Shown: positions 1 through 5,508, counted from the first letter of the stretch. The stretch is DNA of 5,508 nt from Bdellovibrio sp. (GCA_020725805.1 DYEF01000084.1:1-5508); one strand, 5' to 3'. Notes: generated by a model not told the origin, from the sequence alone. Translations and numbers: made by a program.

Positions 1-2
1 CA

Positions 3-161
3 ATAATCCCTGCTCTCATACACTCTAAAAATACCAAAATTTTGGGGTATATTCAGCCTAATTTGCTATTGGAACATTCCGGAATTTTTCATAAATCATT
101 GGAAAAGTATGATTTATCGGAGATGAATAGAGGCACTCAAGAAAAATTTTCAGAGCATTAA
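3..161 (+). CDS. Possible 3' end of a gene entering from the left edge
   Basis: A plus-strand frame is open from the window edge for 52 codons to TAA at 159-161. The translated end includes LGYIQPNLLLEHSG and then KSLEKYDLSE. A PNLxxEH-type pattern near a C-terminus is reminiscent of some bacterial glycosyltransferases, but this is only an impression. A frame of this length can occur by chance in AT-rich DNA, and a second frame on the same strand is also open for much of the region. If real, it is convergent with the oxidoreductase. The start would lie outside the window. I cannot assign a function. Confidence 0.28.
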   Translation: MIPALIHSKNTKILGYIQPNLLLEHSGIFHKSLEKYDLSEMNRGTQEKFSEH

Positions 162-337
162 TATTCGTAAAATAATTGAAAAATGTAGTATTCTTGGATC
201 TCAGTCAAAAAATCAGATAAATATAGTTTTTTAAAAATTCTGCCGGATTTGTTCCGGAATAGAGAGTGAAGAAAATATTGTATGCTCTTATTTCTAAATT
301 TTGCCTCTTTGTCATATGGCATAATAAGCCCTGCCAT
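158..337 (-). CDS. Small hypothetical ORF in the AT-rich left flank
   Basis: A 59-codon minus-strand frame starts with ATG at 337 and ends with TAA at 160-158. The peptide is rich in aromatic and charged residues (for example GRIFKKLYLSDFLTEIQEYY at 32-51) with no recognisable domain, signal peptide or membrane segment. No good ribosome site precedes the ATG; a second ATG at codon 6 has only a weak AGGG. The frame is the same as that of the upstream oxidoreductase, separated by two stops (397-395 and 382-380). It overlaps the end of the plus-strand frame at 3-161 by three bases, so the two would be convergent. It may be a gene remnant or chance; I do not recognise it. Confidence 0.2.
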   Translation of the reverse strand: MAGLIMPYDKEAKFRNKSIQYFLHSLFRNKSGRIFKKLYLSDFLTEIQEYYIFQLFYEY

Positions 338-394
338 TGAGAGAATATAAAAGCATTGATGAGAAGGGGGTTGTTGTTTTTACAGATAAAAATT
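162..394. other. AT-rich interval between convergent frames, no assured gene
   Basis: Together with 1-161 this is a stretch of nearly 400 nt without a confident gene. It holds the small minus-strand frame at 337-158, another minus frame open down to TGA at 207-205, a weak terminator-like hairpin at 233-257, a 6-bp hairpin ATGGCA/TGCCAT (316-321 with 332-337) and an AT-only inverted repeat TTTTTA/TAAAAA (377-392) just past the oxidoreductase stop. Base composition is clearly more AT-rich than the operon. Confidence 0.5.
233..257 (-). terminator. Weak candidate terminator downstream of the oxidoreductase
   Basis: On the minus strand CCGGA and TCCGG form a 5-bp GC-rich stem (257-253 with 247-243) around a 5-nt loop, followed after 5 nt by a run of five T (237-233). 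The stem is short and the gap to the T run is longer than ideal. It lies about 138 nt past the oxidoreductase stop. A weak call only. Confidence 0.22.
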
Positions 395-1375
395 TTACTT
401 TTTAATAATAACTCTGAGACTTTTTATGATATCGCTGCCTTCGGTGCGGCATCTGGTCTCGCCCCTGAGGCTCGAAATAAAGTGCTGATAGGGATTGGTC
501 TCATACGGCGGCAGTTTAGTAATCAGTTTGACTGACTCTTTCTTCCCTTTTGTGTTTGTAAATTCGACCTTCTGTTCGGGCATCTCCGAGACATACAGAA
601 TTCCGTTTTCGCCGTATATCGTCGCATAACACTCGCTCCTGAAGGATGTCCATGAGGCTTCTACAGAGATAACGATGTTTTCCTTGGTCTTGGCAATCAG
701 GATTCCGTTGTCCTCGACGTCCCCTCTCTTAACAAGCTGGGTATTTACGTTGTAGGATTCGATTATGTCGTCGTTGATAAGAAAACGGGCGAGGTCGACC
801 ATATGGATACCTAAGTCAAGTACCGCACCTCCGCCTGAACGTTTCTTGTCAAAGAACCAGTCCCCTCTCTTTTCGTCCGAATCGGGACCACTGTGGGCAA
901 TTCTCATACTGATGGAATAGATCTTGCCTATTCCGCCCTTTATAATAAAGTCTCTGGCCGTCAGGAAGACGGGTGAGAATCTCTTGCTCTGGTTTATCAT
1001 AAGTATCTTCTTTGCTGCCTTTGCAAGAGCCACCATCTTCTTTGCCCTGCCCAGAGTAATTGCCATAGGCTTTTCGACAAAGACGTGGTAACCGTGTTTA
1101 AGGACCTCTATAGCCTGAATATCGTGCAGATAATTCGGTGTTGCTATTGCGACTGCATCGAGCGGGACCACGTTGAGCATATCTCTCCAGTCAGTATATG
1201 CCCCCGAGATTCCGTATTTTGAGGTAAGTGCCCTGACCTTGTCCGGCGTATTCCCGCATATCGCAGATATCTTGACACCACTTATTCTGGAAAAACTGGG
1301 CAGATAGTCGCTCTGAACAAAAGAACCGCTTCCGATAATGCCTAATCTAATTATTTTGTTCTCTGAATGACTCAC
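395..1375 (-). CDS. Gfo/Idh/MocA-family NAD(P)-dependent oxidoreductase
   Basis: A 326-residue oxidoreductase of the Gfo/Idh/MocA family, which use NAD(P) to oxidise or reduce sugars, inositols, pseudoaminosugar precursors or related compounds. The N-terminal Rossmann fold has the GIIGSG dinucleotide motif (residues 12-17), ATPNYLH (78-84) and the family EKP signature (101-103, K102 catalytic). The C-terminal domain has GGGAVLDLGIHMVDL (181-195) with the usual D187/H191 pair. The start is GTG at 1375, since AGGAGG lies 5 nt upstream; a TTG at 1390 would lie before this site and has no ribosome site of its own. The protein stops at SLRVIIKK, where relatives usually continue with roughly a dozen more residues (an EAAY-type helix and a short basic tail), so the C-terminus looks short. 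It has its own promoter and is 65 nt after batA, so it is probably not part of that operon. Substrate cannot be read from the sequence. Confidence 0.93.
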   Translation of the reverse strand: MSHSENKIIRLGIIGSGSFVQSDYLPSFSRISGVKISAICGNTPDKVRALTSKYGISGAYTDWRDMLNVVPLDAVAIATPNYLHDIQAIEVLKHGYHVFVEKPMAITLGRAKKMVALAKAAKKILMINQSKRFSPVFLTARDFIIKGGIGKIYSISMRIAHSGPDSDEKRGDWFFDKKRSGGGAVLDLGIHMVDLARFLINDDIIESYNVNTQLVKRGDVEDNGILIAKTKENIVISVEASWTSFRSECYATIYGENGILYVSEMPEQKVEFTNTKGKKESVKLITKLPPYETNPYQHFISSLRGETRCRTEGSDIIKSLRVIIKK

Positions 1376-1380
1376 AATTA

Positions 1381-1386
1381 CCTCCT
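1381..1386 (-). promoter_or_regulatory. Shine-Dalgarno site that decides the oxidoreductase start
   Basis: AGGAGG on the minus strand, followed by the 5-nt spacer TAATT and GTG at 1375. A consensus site at ideal spacing rules out the longer frame from TTG at 1390, which contains this site inside its coding region. Confidence 0.85.
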
Positions 1387-1400
1387 GCAAGGGCTATAAT

Positions 1401-1428
1401 ATTATACTCATAAATACAAAAAAATCAA
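1401..1428 (-). promoter_or_regulatory. Sigma70-like promoter of the oxidoreductase gene
   Basis: Reading the minus strand, TTGATT (1428-1423) and a perfect TATAAT (1406-1401) are 16 nt apart. Transcription would start near 1394, giving a leader of about 19 nt that contains the AGGAGG site. It implies separate transcription from the upstream Bat operon and supports the GTG start at 1375. Not experimentally shown. Confidence 0.65.
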
Positions 1429-1440
1429 GTAATTAAGTTG

Positions 1441-2451
1441 CTATGAAGGGAACTTTCTGAGCGGGGAAAATACGGTAAGTAGGATTAAGGTCAGAAAGAA
1501 TGAGATTATCAGGAGGTAGAATCCGAGGTCTGTCTGATTTTCATAGACGCTCGTCTCCTCAAACCGGCTCTTTGCAAGTGAATCGAGTATCTTCGGAAAG
1601 GTGTTTCTGAACTCCTCATAATTTTTTGCCTCGAAATATTCCCCGCCGGTCTTTGCGGCTATCTCCTGCAGCAGTTTCGGATTTGTGGTAAATTCGACAT
1701 TCCTGAAGACCGTCCTGCCAAAGAAGTCCTTACCGACCGGATACGGGACTGGTCCATCCTTTCCTATCATAATCGGGTATATGAATATCCCGAATTTTTT
1801 TGCAAGTTCGGCGGCCTCGAGGGGAGAGATGTTCCCCGCATTATTGTCACCATCCGTTACCAGAAAGATCGTCTTTGTCTTCGACTGGGATTCCCGCAGT
1901 CTGTTGATTGCTACCGCGATGGCGTTCCCTATCGCGGTTCCGTCCTCGATAACACCTGTCCTTATAGGGTCGATAAGTGTCTTTAGTGCCTTGTAATCCA
2001 GTGTGAGCGGAGACTGTGTATACGCCTGTTTTGCAAATACCACCAGTCCGATTCTGTCGTTTTTACGTGAGTCTATAAAATCCCTGAAGACCTCCTTGGC
2101 CACTGTAATACGGCTCTTCGGGTCGAAATCCAATGCCTCCATAGAAGTGGAGCAGTCGAGCACAATCATAATATCGATGCCTTCGGTAAAATATCTGTAT
2201 TCACCCTTTACGTATCTCGGCATAGATGCCGCCAGAGAGAGAAGGACCAGTATGAGTATCTGCAGGAAGAATGTAAAATCGCCGCTTTTGATATTGATTC
2301 CCTTAATATTCTTTATGCGGGATGCGTAGGGGAAGAGAAGGACAGGTCTTCTCTTCTTTATCAGCCTGTAAAGAAAGGGAGAGATAAGGATTATAATGAG
2401 CGGTATTACAAGCAGATAGGGATATTCGAATCTGATACTGAAAAGACTCAT
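1441..2451 (-). CDS. batA: BatA-like vWA-domain membrane protein
   Basis: A 336-residue vWA-domain membrane protein of BatA type and usual length. An N-terminal hydrophobic helix (about 10-29) is followed by basic RLIKKRRP, a second helix lies at about 59-76 and a third near the C-terminus (309-328). The vWA domain between them starts at about residue 92: MIDAS residues are D99, S101 and S103 in DCSTS, T172 in EDGTAIG, and D200 in FLVTDGD, so the metal site is intact. Three membrane segments with the vWA between the second and third is the standard BatA/BatB layout. In Bat systems these proteins are membrane partners of MoxR and are linked to aerotolerance or envelope stress in some species; the ligand is unknown. 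ATG at 2451 overlaps the previous stop as ATGA and has GGGGGGAAG just upstream. It is the only BatA/BatB-type gene here; no batB, TPR batC or large batD follows. Confidence 0.93.
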   Translation of the reverse strand: MSLFSIRFEYPYLLVIPLIIILISPFLYRLIKKRRPVLLFPYASRIKNIKGINIKSGDFTFFLQILILVLLSLAASMPRYVKGEYRYFTEGIDIMIVLDCSTSMEALDFDPKSRITVAKEVFRDFIDSRKNDRIGLVVFAKQAYTQSPLTLDYKALKTLIDPIRTGVIEDGTAIGNAIAVAINRLRESQSKTKTIFLVTDGDNNAGNISPLEAAELAKKFGIFIYPIMIGKDGPVPYPVGKDFFGRTVFRNVEFTTNPKLLQEIAAKTGGEYFEAKNYEEFRNTFPKILDSLAKSRFEETSVYENQTDLGFYLLIISFFLTLILLTVFSPLRKFPS

Positions 2452-3416
2452 TTCTTCCCCCCGTCGCCGGCGGTTTCACCGGTTATATGCCGGGCTGCCT
2501 TGCTGATAATATTCCTGACATTGTTGAAATCGCGGTAGGCCGATTCAGGCTCCGGGGTGTACTTTGCAAACTTTACAAGGTCGGACAGCGAGAGAAAATC
2601 CTTCATTTCGGCGATATCCAGATTCGGCTGGGGATGGTCCATAAGATACAGCATAAGTTCGGAGGTTGTCATCTCGACCGCATTGAATCCGTAGAATCTT
2701 TCGATAAATCTCTTCAGAATCTCTGTCAGCCGCAGGTAGAGTTCCTTGTACATAGATTTTGAGATGAGTCTCTCCTCTTCAAGTATTTTCAGAGAGAGCA
2801 TCGCCTCTTCATAGGGTGAGAGCTCCGGTTCGGGAGGACTGCTCCTGATACTCTCTGCGTTTTTCGCCTTTCTCTTTTTGAGATATCTCAACAGAAGCAG
2901 GACCAGCAGAGCGGCGGCAACGATACCGCCGAGTATGTAGAGCAACAGATAGGTTCTTTCATATACCTTTTCCGGAGGTAAAATATCCTTGAGCTTTGCG
3001 TCCTGCCCGCCGGCAATTACTCCCTGAACGTTGATTTTTATCTCCGGTGTCTCGATGGGTCCCTCTTCGTCTGCATAACCTGCATCCTCTGACGTGTGAA
3101 CCGTGATAGGGGGGATTGAGACCTCCCCGAGTTCGAGCGGGGTAAGCACGAAACTGTAGGTGTCCGTCACATATCCGCCGTTCTTTTCGGTTTTGACCTC
3201 CTTCTTCAGAAGTCTGAATTTCTTAAAGCCTGCATCATCTCCTATACGGCAGTGCTCACCTTCCTTGTATTTAAGGCTTATACTGAGATTGATTTCATCT
3301 CCTACAATGACTGTATTTTTATCGGTTCGCGCATTTATGATACATTCGGCAGGAAGCTCTCTTGCGGAGAGGATAAAACAGGCTAAAAAGAGTATTCTGG
3401 CAAAAACGCCCGGCAT
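2448..3416 (-). CDS. BatD/DUF4381-like membrane-anchored protein
   Basis: A 322-residue protein with an envelope and a cytoplasmic part. Residues 1-23 look like a signal peptide (hydrophobic run RILFLACFILSA, likely cut after LPA-23). Residues about 24-132 are rich in predicted beta strand and resemble the BatD-type immunoglobulin-like domain, including FVLTPLELGEVSIPPI (89-104). One membrane helix spans about 155-177 (YLLLYILGGIVAAALLVLL), followed by a basic stop-transfer RYLKKRKAK. Residues about 197-310 form a helical cytoplasmic domain with the DUF4381/BatD-tail pattern LKRFIERFYGFNAVEMTTSEL. The start at 3416 is preferred over an in-frame ATG at 3473: it begins directly at the signal peptide, sits 1 nt after the DUF58 stop, and has AAGGA and GAAG upstream. 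Two cysteines (C25, C56) fall in the exported part. The stop overlaps the next ATG. Probably a membrane partner linking envelope and MoxR machinery; the family name is by pattern, not a database match. Confidence 0.8.
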   Translation of the reverse strand: MPGVFARILFLACFILSARELPAECIINARTDKNTVIVGDEINLSISLKYKEGEHCRIGDDAGFKKFRLLKKEVKTEKNGGYVTDTYSFVLTPLELGEVSIPPITVHTSEDAGYADEEGPIETPEIKINVQGVIAGGQDAKLKDILPPEKVYERTYLLLYILGGIVAAALLVLLLLRYLKKRKAKNAESIRSSPPEPELSPYEEAMLSLKILEEERLISKSMYKELYLRLTEILKRFIERFYGFNAVEMTTSELMLYLMDHPQPNLDIAEMKDFLSLSDLVKFAKYTPEPESAYRDFNNVRNIISKAARHITGETAGDGGKK

Positions 3417-3417
3417 A

Positions 3418-4299
3418 TTATCTTCTGTTCCTTCTCTGACGCATCCTGAAGAACTTAATGAGGGCCGCCACATAATCGGCAGATATGTCTATATCCAGAT
3501 AATCTATGTCGTTCTTTCTGAATATCTCCGAGATATGCGATGATGAAGCAGAAATGAATCTCTTCAGTTCCTGAGCATTCTGATAACGTGTCGTATCGAT
3601 GACATATTCCTCCCCGCTCTCCGGGTCTCTGACCGAGAGACCAAACGGGAGATTCAGACCGCTCTCTGCGGGGTCCGAGAGCCTTACTGCAATCAGGTCG
3701 TGTTTTCTTGATGCAATCGAAAGACTCTTTTCGAAACCCTTGTCTATAAAATCACTCAGCAGAAAGACAACAGACCTTCTTCTCAGTATGTTAAGTGCAT
3801 ATCTGAGGGCGTTGTCTATGCCGGTCTTCCGGCTCTGTGCCCTGTATGACATTATCTCGGAGATTATCGAGAGAACGTGTTTTCTCCCCTTCTTGGGGGG
3901 TATATATTTCTCTACCCTGTCCGTGAACAGTATCGCACCTACCTTGTCCTTGTTGTCTATTGCCGAGAAGGCAATTATGGAGGATATCTCGGCGATGATT
4001 TCGGATTTTAGGGCCGAACGTGAGCCGAAGAGTGTGGAGCCCGAGACATCCGCTATTATGAAGACGGTTAGTTCCCTCTCTTCCGCAAACCTCTTTACAA
4101 AGAGGCTGTTCTGCCTTGCCGAGACATTCCAGTCGATGAATCTTATCTCGTCACCTGCTATATACGGCCTCACCTCCGAAAATTCAATGCCCTGACCCTT
4201 GAAGACGGAGTGATATTGTCCGGAGAATGTCTCGCTGACCACACGGCGTGTCGAAATCTCTATCTTTCTTATCTTTTTCAGAATTTCGGCAGTCAGCAT
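3418..4299 (-). CDS. DUF58 domain protein with vWA-like fold
   Basis: A 293-residue cytoplasmic protein of the DUF58 family. The family signature is clear at residues 38-62 (IEFSEVRPY, then GDEIR, then IDWNVSAR). A vWA-like core follows: strand TVFIIADVSGST with a DxSxS set at D84, S86 and S88, a possible MIDAS threonine at T159, and FLLSDF with D183. No membrane segment or signal peptide is evident, and the C-terminus is strongly basic (RMRQRRNRR). DUF58 proteins are almost always encoded beside MoxR ATPases and are thought to be their soluble partners; the exact biochemical role is not established. The ATG at 4299 lies 1 nt after the upstream stop (TAATATG), with only a modest GGAAG about 10 nt away, so it probably depends on translational coupling. 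Length and N-terminus match the family. Confidence 0.94.
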   Translation of the reverse strand: MLTAEILKKIRKIEISTRRVVSETFSGQYHSVFKGQGIEFSEVRPYIAGDEIRFIDWNVSARQNSLFVKRFAEERELTVFIIADVSGSTLFGSRSALKSEIIAEISSIIAFSAIDNKDKVGAILFTDRVEKYIPPKKGRKHVLSIISEIMSYRAQSRKTGIDNALRYALNILRRRSVVFLLSDFIDKGFEKSLSIASRKHDLIAVRLSDPAESGLNLPFGLSVRDPESGEEYVIDTTRYQNAQELKRFISASSSHISEIFRKNDIDYLDIDISADYVAALIKFFRMRQRRNRR

Positions 4300-4300
4300 A

Positions 4301-5293
4301 TTACGGAACTTCCACAGTATCGAAGATCTTCTGGATTATCTTTTCGGATGTTATATTCTCGGCCTCTGCCTCAAAGGAGGGAATTATCCTGTGTCTGAGC
4401 ACATCCATTCCTACCGATTTGATATCTTCGGGTGTTACATATCCCCTTCTCCTGATGAAGGCATTTGCGCGGGCCGCCTGTATGAGGCAGATGGATGCAC
4501 GCGGAGAGGCCCCGTATTCTATCAGCTGGGAATATCCCTTGAGCCCGTATTCTTCGGGCTTTCTGGATGCAAAGACTATCGAGAGTGCATAATCCTTAAT
4601 CTTGTCGTCGACATAGATTCTGAAGAGCGCCTCCTTTGCCCTGATAAGAATCTCGGGAGTGATGACCTTCTTCTGGTAATCGGGAAACTGCGCAGCCGTC
4701 ATTCTGTTGATTATCTCCTTTTCTTCCTGAACAGACGGATAATCTACCCTGATTTTCAGAAAGAATCTGTCGACCTGTGCCTCCGGCAGCGGGTATGTCC
4801 CCTCCTGTTCGATAGGGTTCTGGGTCGCCATTACAAGGAAAGGTGCGGGAAGTCTGTAGGTCGTCTCACCTATAGTGACCTGTCTTTCCTGCATTGCCTC
4901 CAGTAGTGCCGACTGAACCTTTGCCGGCGCCCTGTTTATCTCGTCTGCGAGGAGAATATTCGTAAAGACCGGTCCCTTCTTTGCGGTGAACGAACCTGTT
5001 GACTGATTGTAGATCATAGTTCCGATGATATCTGCCGGAAGAAGGTCGGGTGTAAACTGTATCCTCTGGAAGCTGAGGCTCAGGATATCGGAAATCGTCC
5101 TGATGGTCAGGGTCTTGGCAAGCCCGGGAACTCCTTCTACAAGGATATGCCCGTCTGTCAGAAGACCCATTATAATTCCTTCAATCAGATGCCTCTGACC
5201 CGCTATTACCTTCGATGCCTCTGTAATAATTACATCCACGAAGGCGGATTCTTTTCTGATGAATTCATTTACCTCGTTGATATTGAACTCCAT
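4301..5293 (-). CDS. MoxR-family AAA+ ATPase
   Basis: A 330-residue AAA+ ATPase of the MoxR family, complete and of normal length. Visible motifs in order: Walker A GVPGLAKT (residues 54-61), Walker B ILLADE (113-118) followed by INRAP, sensor 1 ATQNP (156-160), arginine-finger segment EAQVDRF (R176) and sensor 2 GASPRAS (261-267, R265). All key nucleotide-binding and hydrolysis residues are present, so it should be active. MoxR proteins are cytoplasmic chaperone-like ATPases that work with vWA-domain partners encoded beside them; the genes downstream are exactly such partners. The ATG at 5293 was chosen because AAAGGAG lies 6 nt upstream. An in-frame ATG at 5359 would add 22 residues, but it lacks a ribosome site and lies upstream of the likely promoter. 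First gene of a four-gene operon; it ends 1 nt before the next start. Its client complex is not shown by the sequence. Confidence 0.96.
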   Translation of the reverse strand: MEFNINEVNEFIRKESAFVDVIITEASKVIAGQRHLIEGIIMGLLTDGHILVEGVPGLAKTLTIRTISDILSLSFQRIQFTPDLLPADIIGTMIYNQSTGSFTAKKGPVFTNILLADEINRAPAKVQSALLEAMQERQVTIGETTYRLPAPFLVMATQNPIEQEGTYPLPEAQVDRFFLKIRVDYPSVQEEKEIINRMTAAQFPDYQKKVITPEILIRAKEALFRIYVDDKIKDYALSIVFASRKPEEYGLKGYSQLIEYGASPRASICLIQAARANAFIRRRGYVTPEDIKSVGMDVLRHRIIPSFEAEAENITSEKIIQKIFDTVEVP

Positions 5294-5299
5294 ACAAAA

Positions 5300-5306
5300 C
5301 TCCTTT
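5300..5306 (-). promoter_or_regulatory. Shine-Dalgarno site that decides the moxR start
   Basis: AAAGGAG on the minus strand, 6 nt before ATG at 5293. It fixes the short start over the in-frame ATG at 5359, which has no such site. Confidence 0.8.
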
Positions 5307-5324
5307 CGGCAGACCGACAGTCCG

Positions 5325-5353
5325 TATATATAACAGCAATCCCGTTCAATCAA
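5325..5353 (-). promoter_or_regulatory. Candidate promoter of the moxR-DUF58-bat operon
   Basis: On the minus strand, TTGATT (5353-5348), a 17-nt spacer and TATATA (5330-5325). Transcription would start near 5318, leaving about 25 nt before the moxR ATG with its AAAGGAG site. No other promoter-like signal lies between the four operon genes, so this may serve all of them. The -35 and -10 both deviate slightly from consensus. Confidence 0.5.
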
Positions 5354-5444
5354 TTCCAAAAAACAATGAATAAAAACAGGAAGAGAATCTCAGGCGCAAA
5401 AGAAGAGGCAGAAAAATTTCCCGATATTTTATTCCGGCAGCCTT

Positions 5445-5450
5445 ATTATA
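5445..5450 (-). promoter_or_regulatory. Possible distal -10 element upstream of moxR
   Basis: A perfect TATAAT on the minus strand about 150 nt before the moxR start. No good -35 is seen at 16-18 nt (only A-rich sequence), so it may be a weak or activator-dependent promoter, or chance in AT-rich DNA. Confidence 0.2.
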
Positions 5451-5470
5451 GAGCATTTTGCGATGTAATG

Positions 5471-5498
5471 TTTTTTTAGTGTTTCTCTGGTAAAAAAA
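5471..5498. repeat. A/T inverted repeat upstream of the operon
   Basis: TTTTTTTA (5471-5478) and TAAAAAAA (5491-5498) are perfect inverted arms of 8 nt around a 12-nt spacer. Either strand would give an A/U stem only, so it is a poor hairpin. It could be the end of an upstream unit or a bendable A-tract site. The rest of 5294-5508 holds the promoter candidates and no supported gene. Confidence 0.35.
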
Positions 5499-5508
5499 TC
5501 AGGATTAA

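Noticed and set aside
316-337. Hairpin ATGGCA/TGCCAT with a 10-nt loop as a terminator
   Set aside because: The stem is only 6 bp and no T run follows on either strand.
1418-1440. Imperfect palindrome followed by seven T after batA as a terminator
   Set aside because: The stem has two mismatches in 15 nt and would be almost all A/T; the T run is better explained as part of the promoter spacer.
3417-3473. A longer start for the BatD-like gene at 3473
   Set aside because: It would place 19 polar residues before the signal peptide and overlap DUF58 by more than 50 nt; ATG at 3416 starts right at the signal peptide.
3599-4195. Long plus-strand open frame opposite the DUF58 gene
   Set aside because: It is antisense to a well-supported gene, has no recognisable domain, and is a shadow of codon usage in the real frame. 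The same holds for plus-strand frames at 1685-1996, 2003-2329, 4391-4906 and others.
5294-5359. A longer moxR start at 5359 adding 22 residues
   Set aside because: No ribosome site before it, the predicted promoter lies inside it, and the extra residues are unlike the MoxR N-terminus; AAAGGAG points to 5293.
5346-5456. A 36-codon minus-strand leader peptide frame
   Set aside because: No ribosome site before the ATG, and it ends inside the likely -35 element; kept only as a side remark in the leader finding.
5366-5479. A 37-codon plus-strand frame divergent from moxR
   Set aside because: No ribosome site, no recognisable features, and it overlaps the promoter-like region and the A/T inverted repeat.
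1-5508. CRISPR array, tRNA, rRNA, riboswitch or insertion sequence
   Set aside because: No spaced direct repeats, cloverleaf-like sequence, rRNA segments, transposase frame or terminal inverted repeats were seen.

Overview
The window is a compact stretch of a bacterial chromosome with all confident genes on the minus strand. Genes use mostly AGA/AGG for arginine and frequent ATA for isoleucine, have strong Shine-Dalgarno sites, and two intergenic regions carry sigma70-like promoters. Together with a Bat-type operon and an exported, membrane-anchored protein, this suggests a bacterium of moderate GC, plausibly a Nitrospirota or former-deltaproteobacterial type. The taxonomic guess is inference only; no marker gene is present.

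Right to left (direction of transcription): 5294-5508 is a leader/promoter region with no convincing gene. From 5293 to 1441 runs a tightly packed four-gene operon: a MoxR AAA+ ATPase, a DUF58 protein with a vWA-like domain, a BatD/DUF4381-like membrane protein with signal peptide, and a BatA-like membrane protein with a full vWA MIDAS. The junctions are 1 nt, 1 nt and a 4-nt ATGA overlap, so translation is very probably coupled. After a 65-nt gap with its own promoter and an AGGAGG site comes a separate Gfo/Idh/MocA-family NAD(P)-dependent oxidoreductase (1375-395), starting at GTG and ending earlier than usual for its family.

Positions 1-394 are visibly AT-rich and carry no confidently identified gene. 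There are open frames on both strands: a possible 3' end of a plus-strand gene entering from the left edge (stop at 159-161) and a 59-codon minus-strand frame (337-158). Neither has convincing initiation signals or recognised homology. Weak inverted repeats and a possible weak terminator also lie here.

Working model (family knowledge plus inference): the MoxR ATPase acts as a chaperone-like remodeller in the cytoplasm together with the DUF58 protein. The BatD-like and BatA-like proteins form the membrane part, with BatA presenting a metal-binding vWA domain. Such operons are linked in other bacteria to stress tolerance, envelope integrity or maturation of partner complexes; the client here cannot be read from the sequence. 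The oxidoreductase is a separate unit, possibly acting on a sugar or related metabolite. The most notable points are the very reduced Bat operon (no second vWA BatB, no TPR BatC, no large BatD), the corrected start and short C-terminus of the oxidoreductase, and the unexplained AT-rich left flank.
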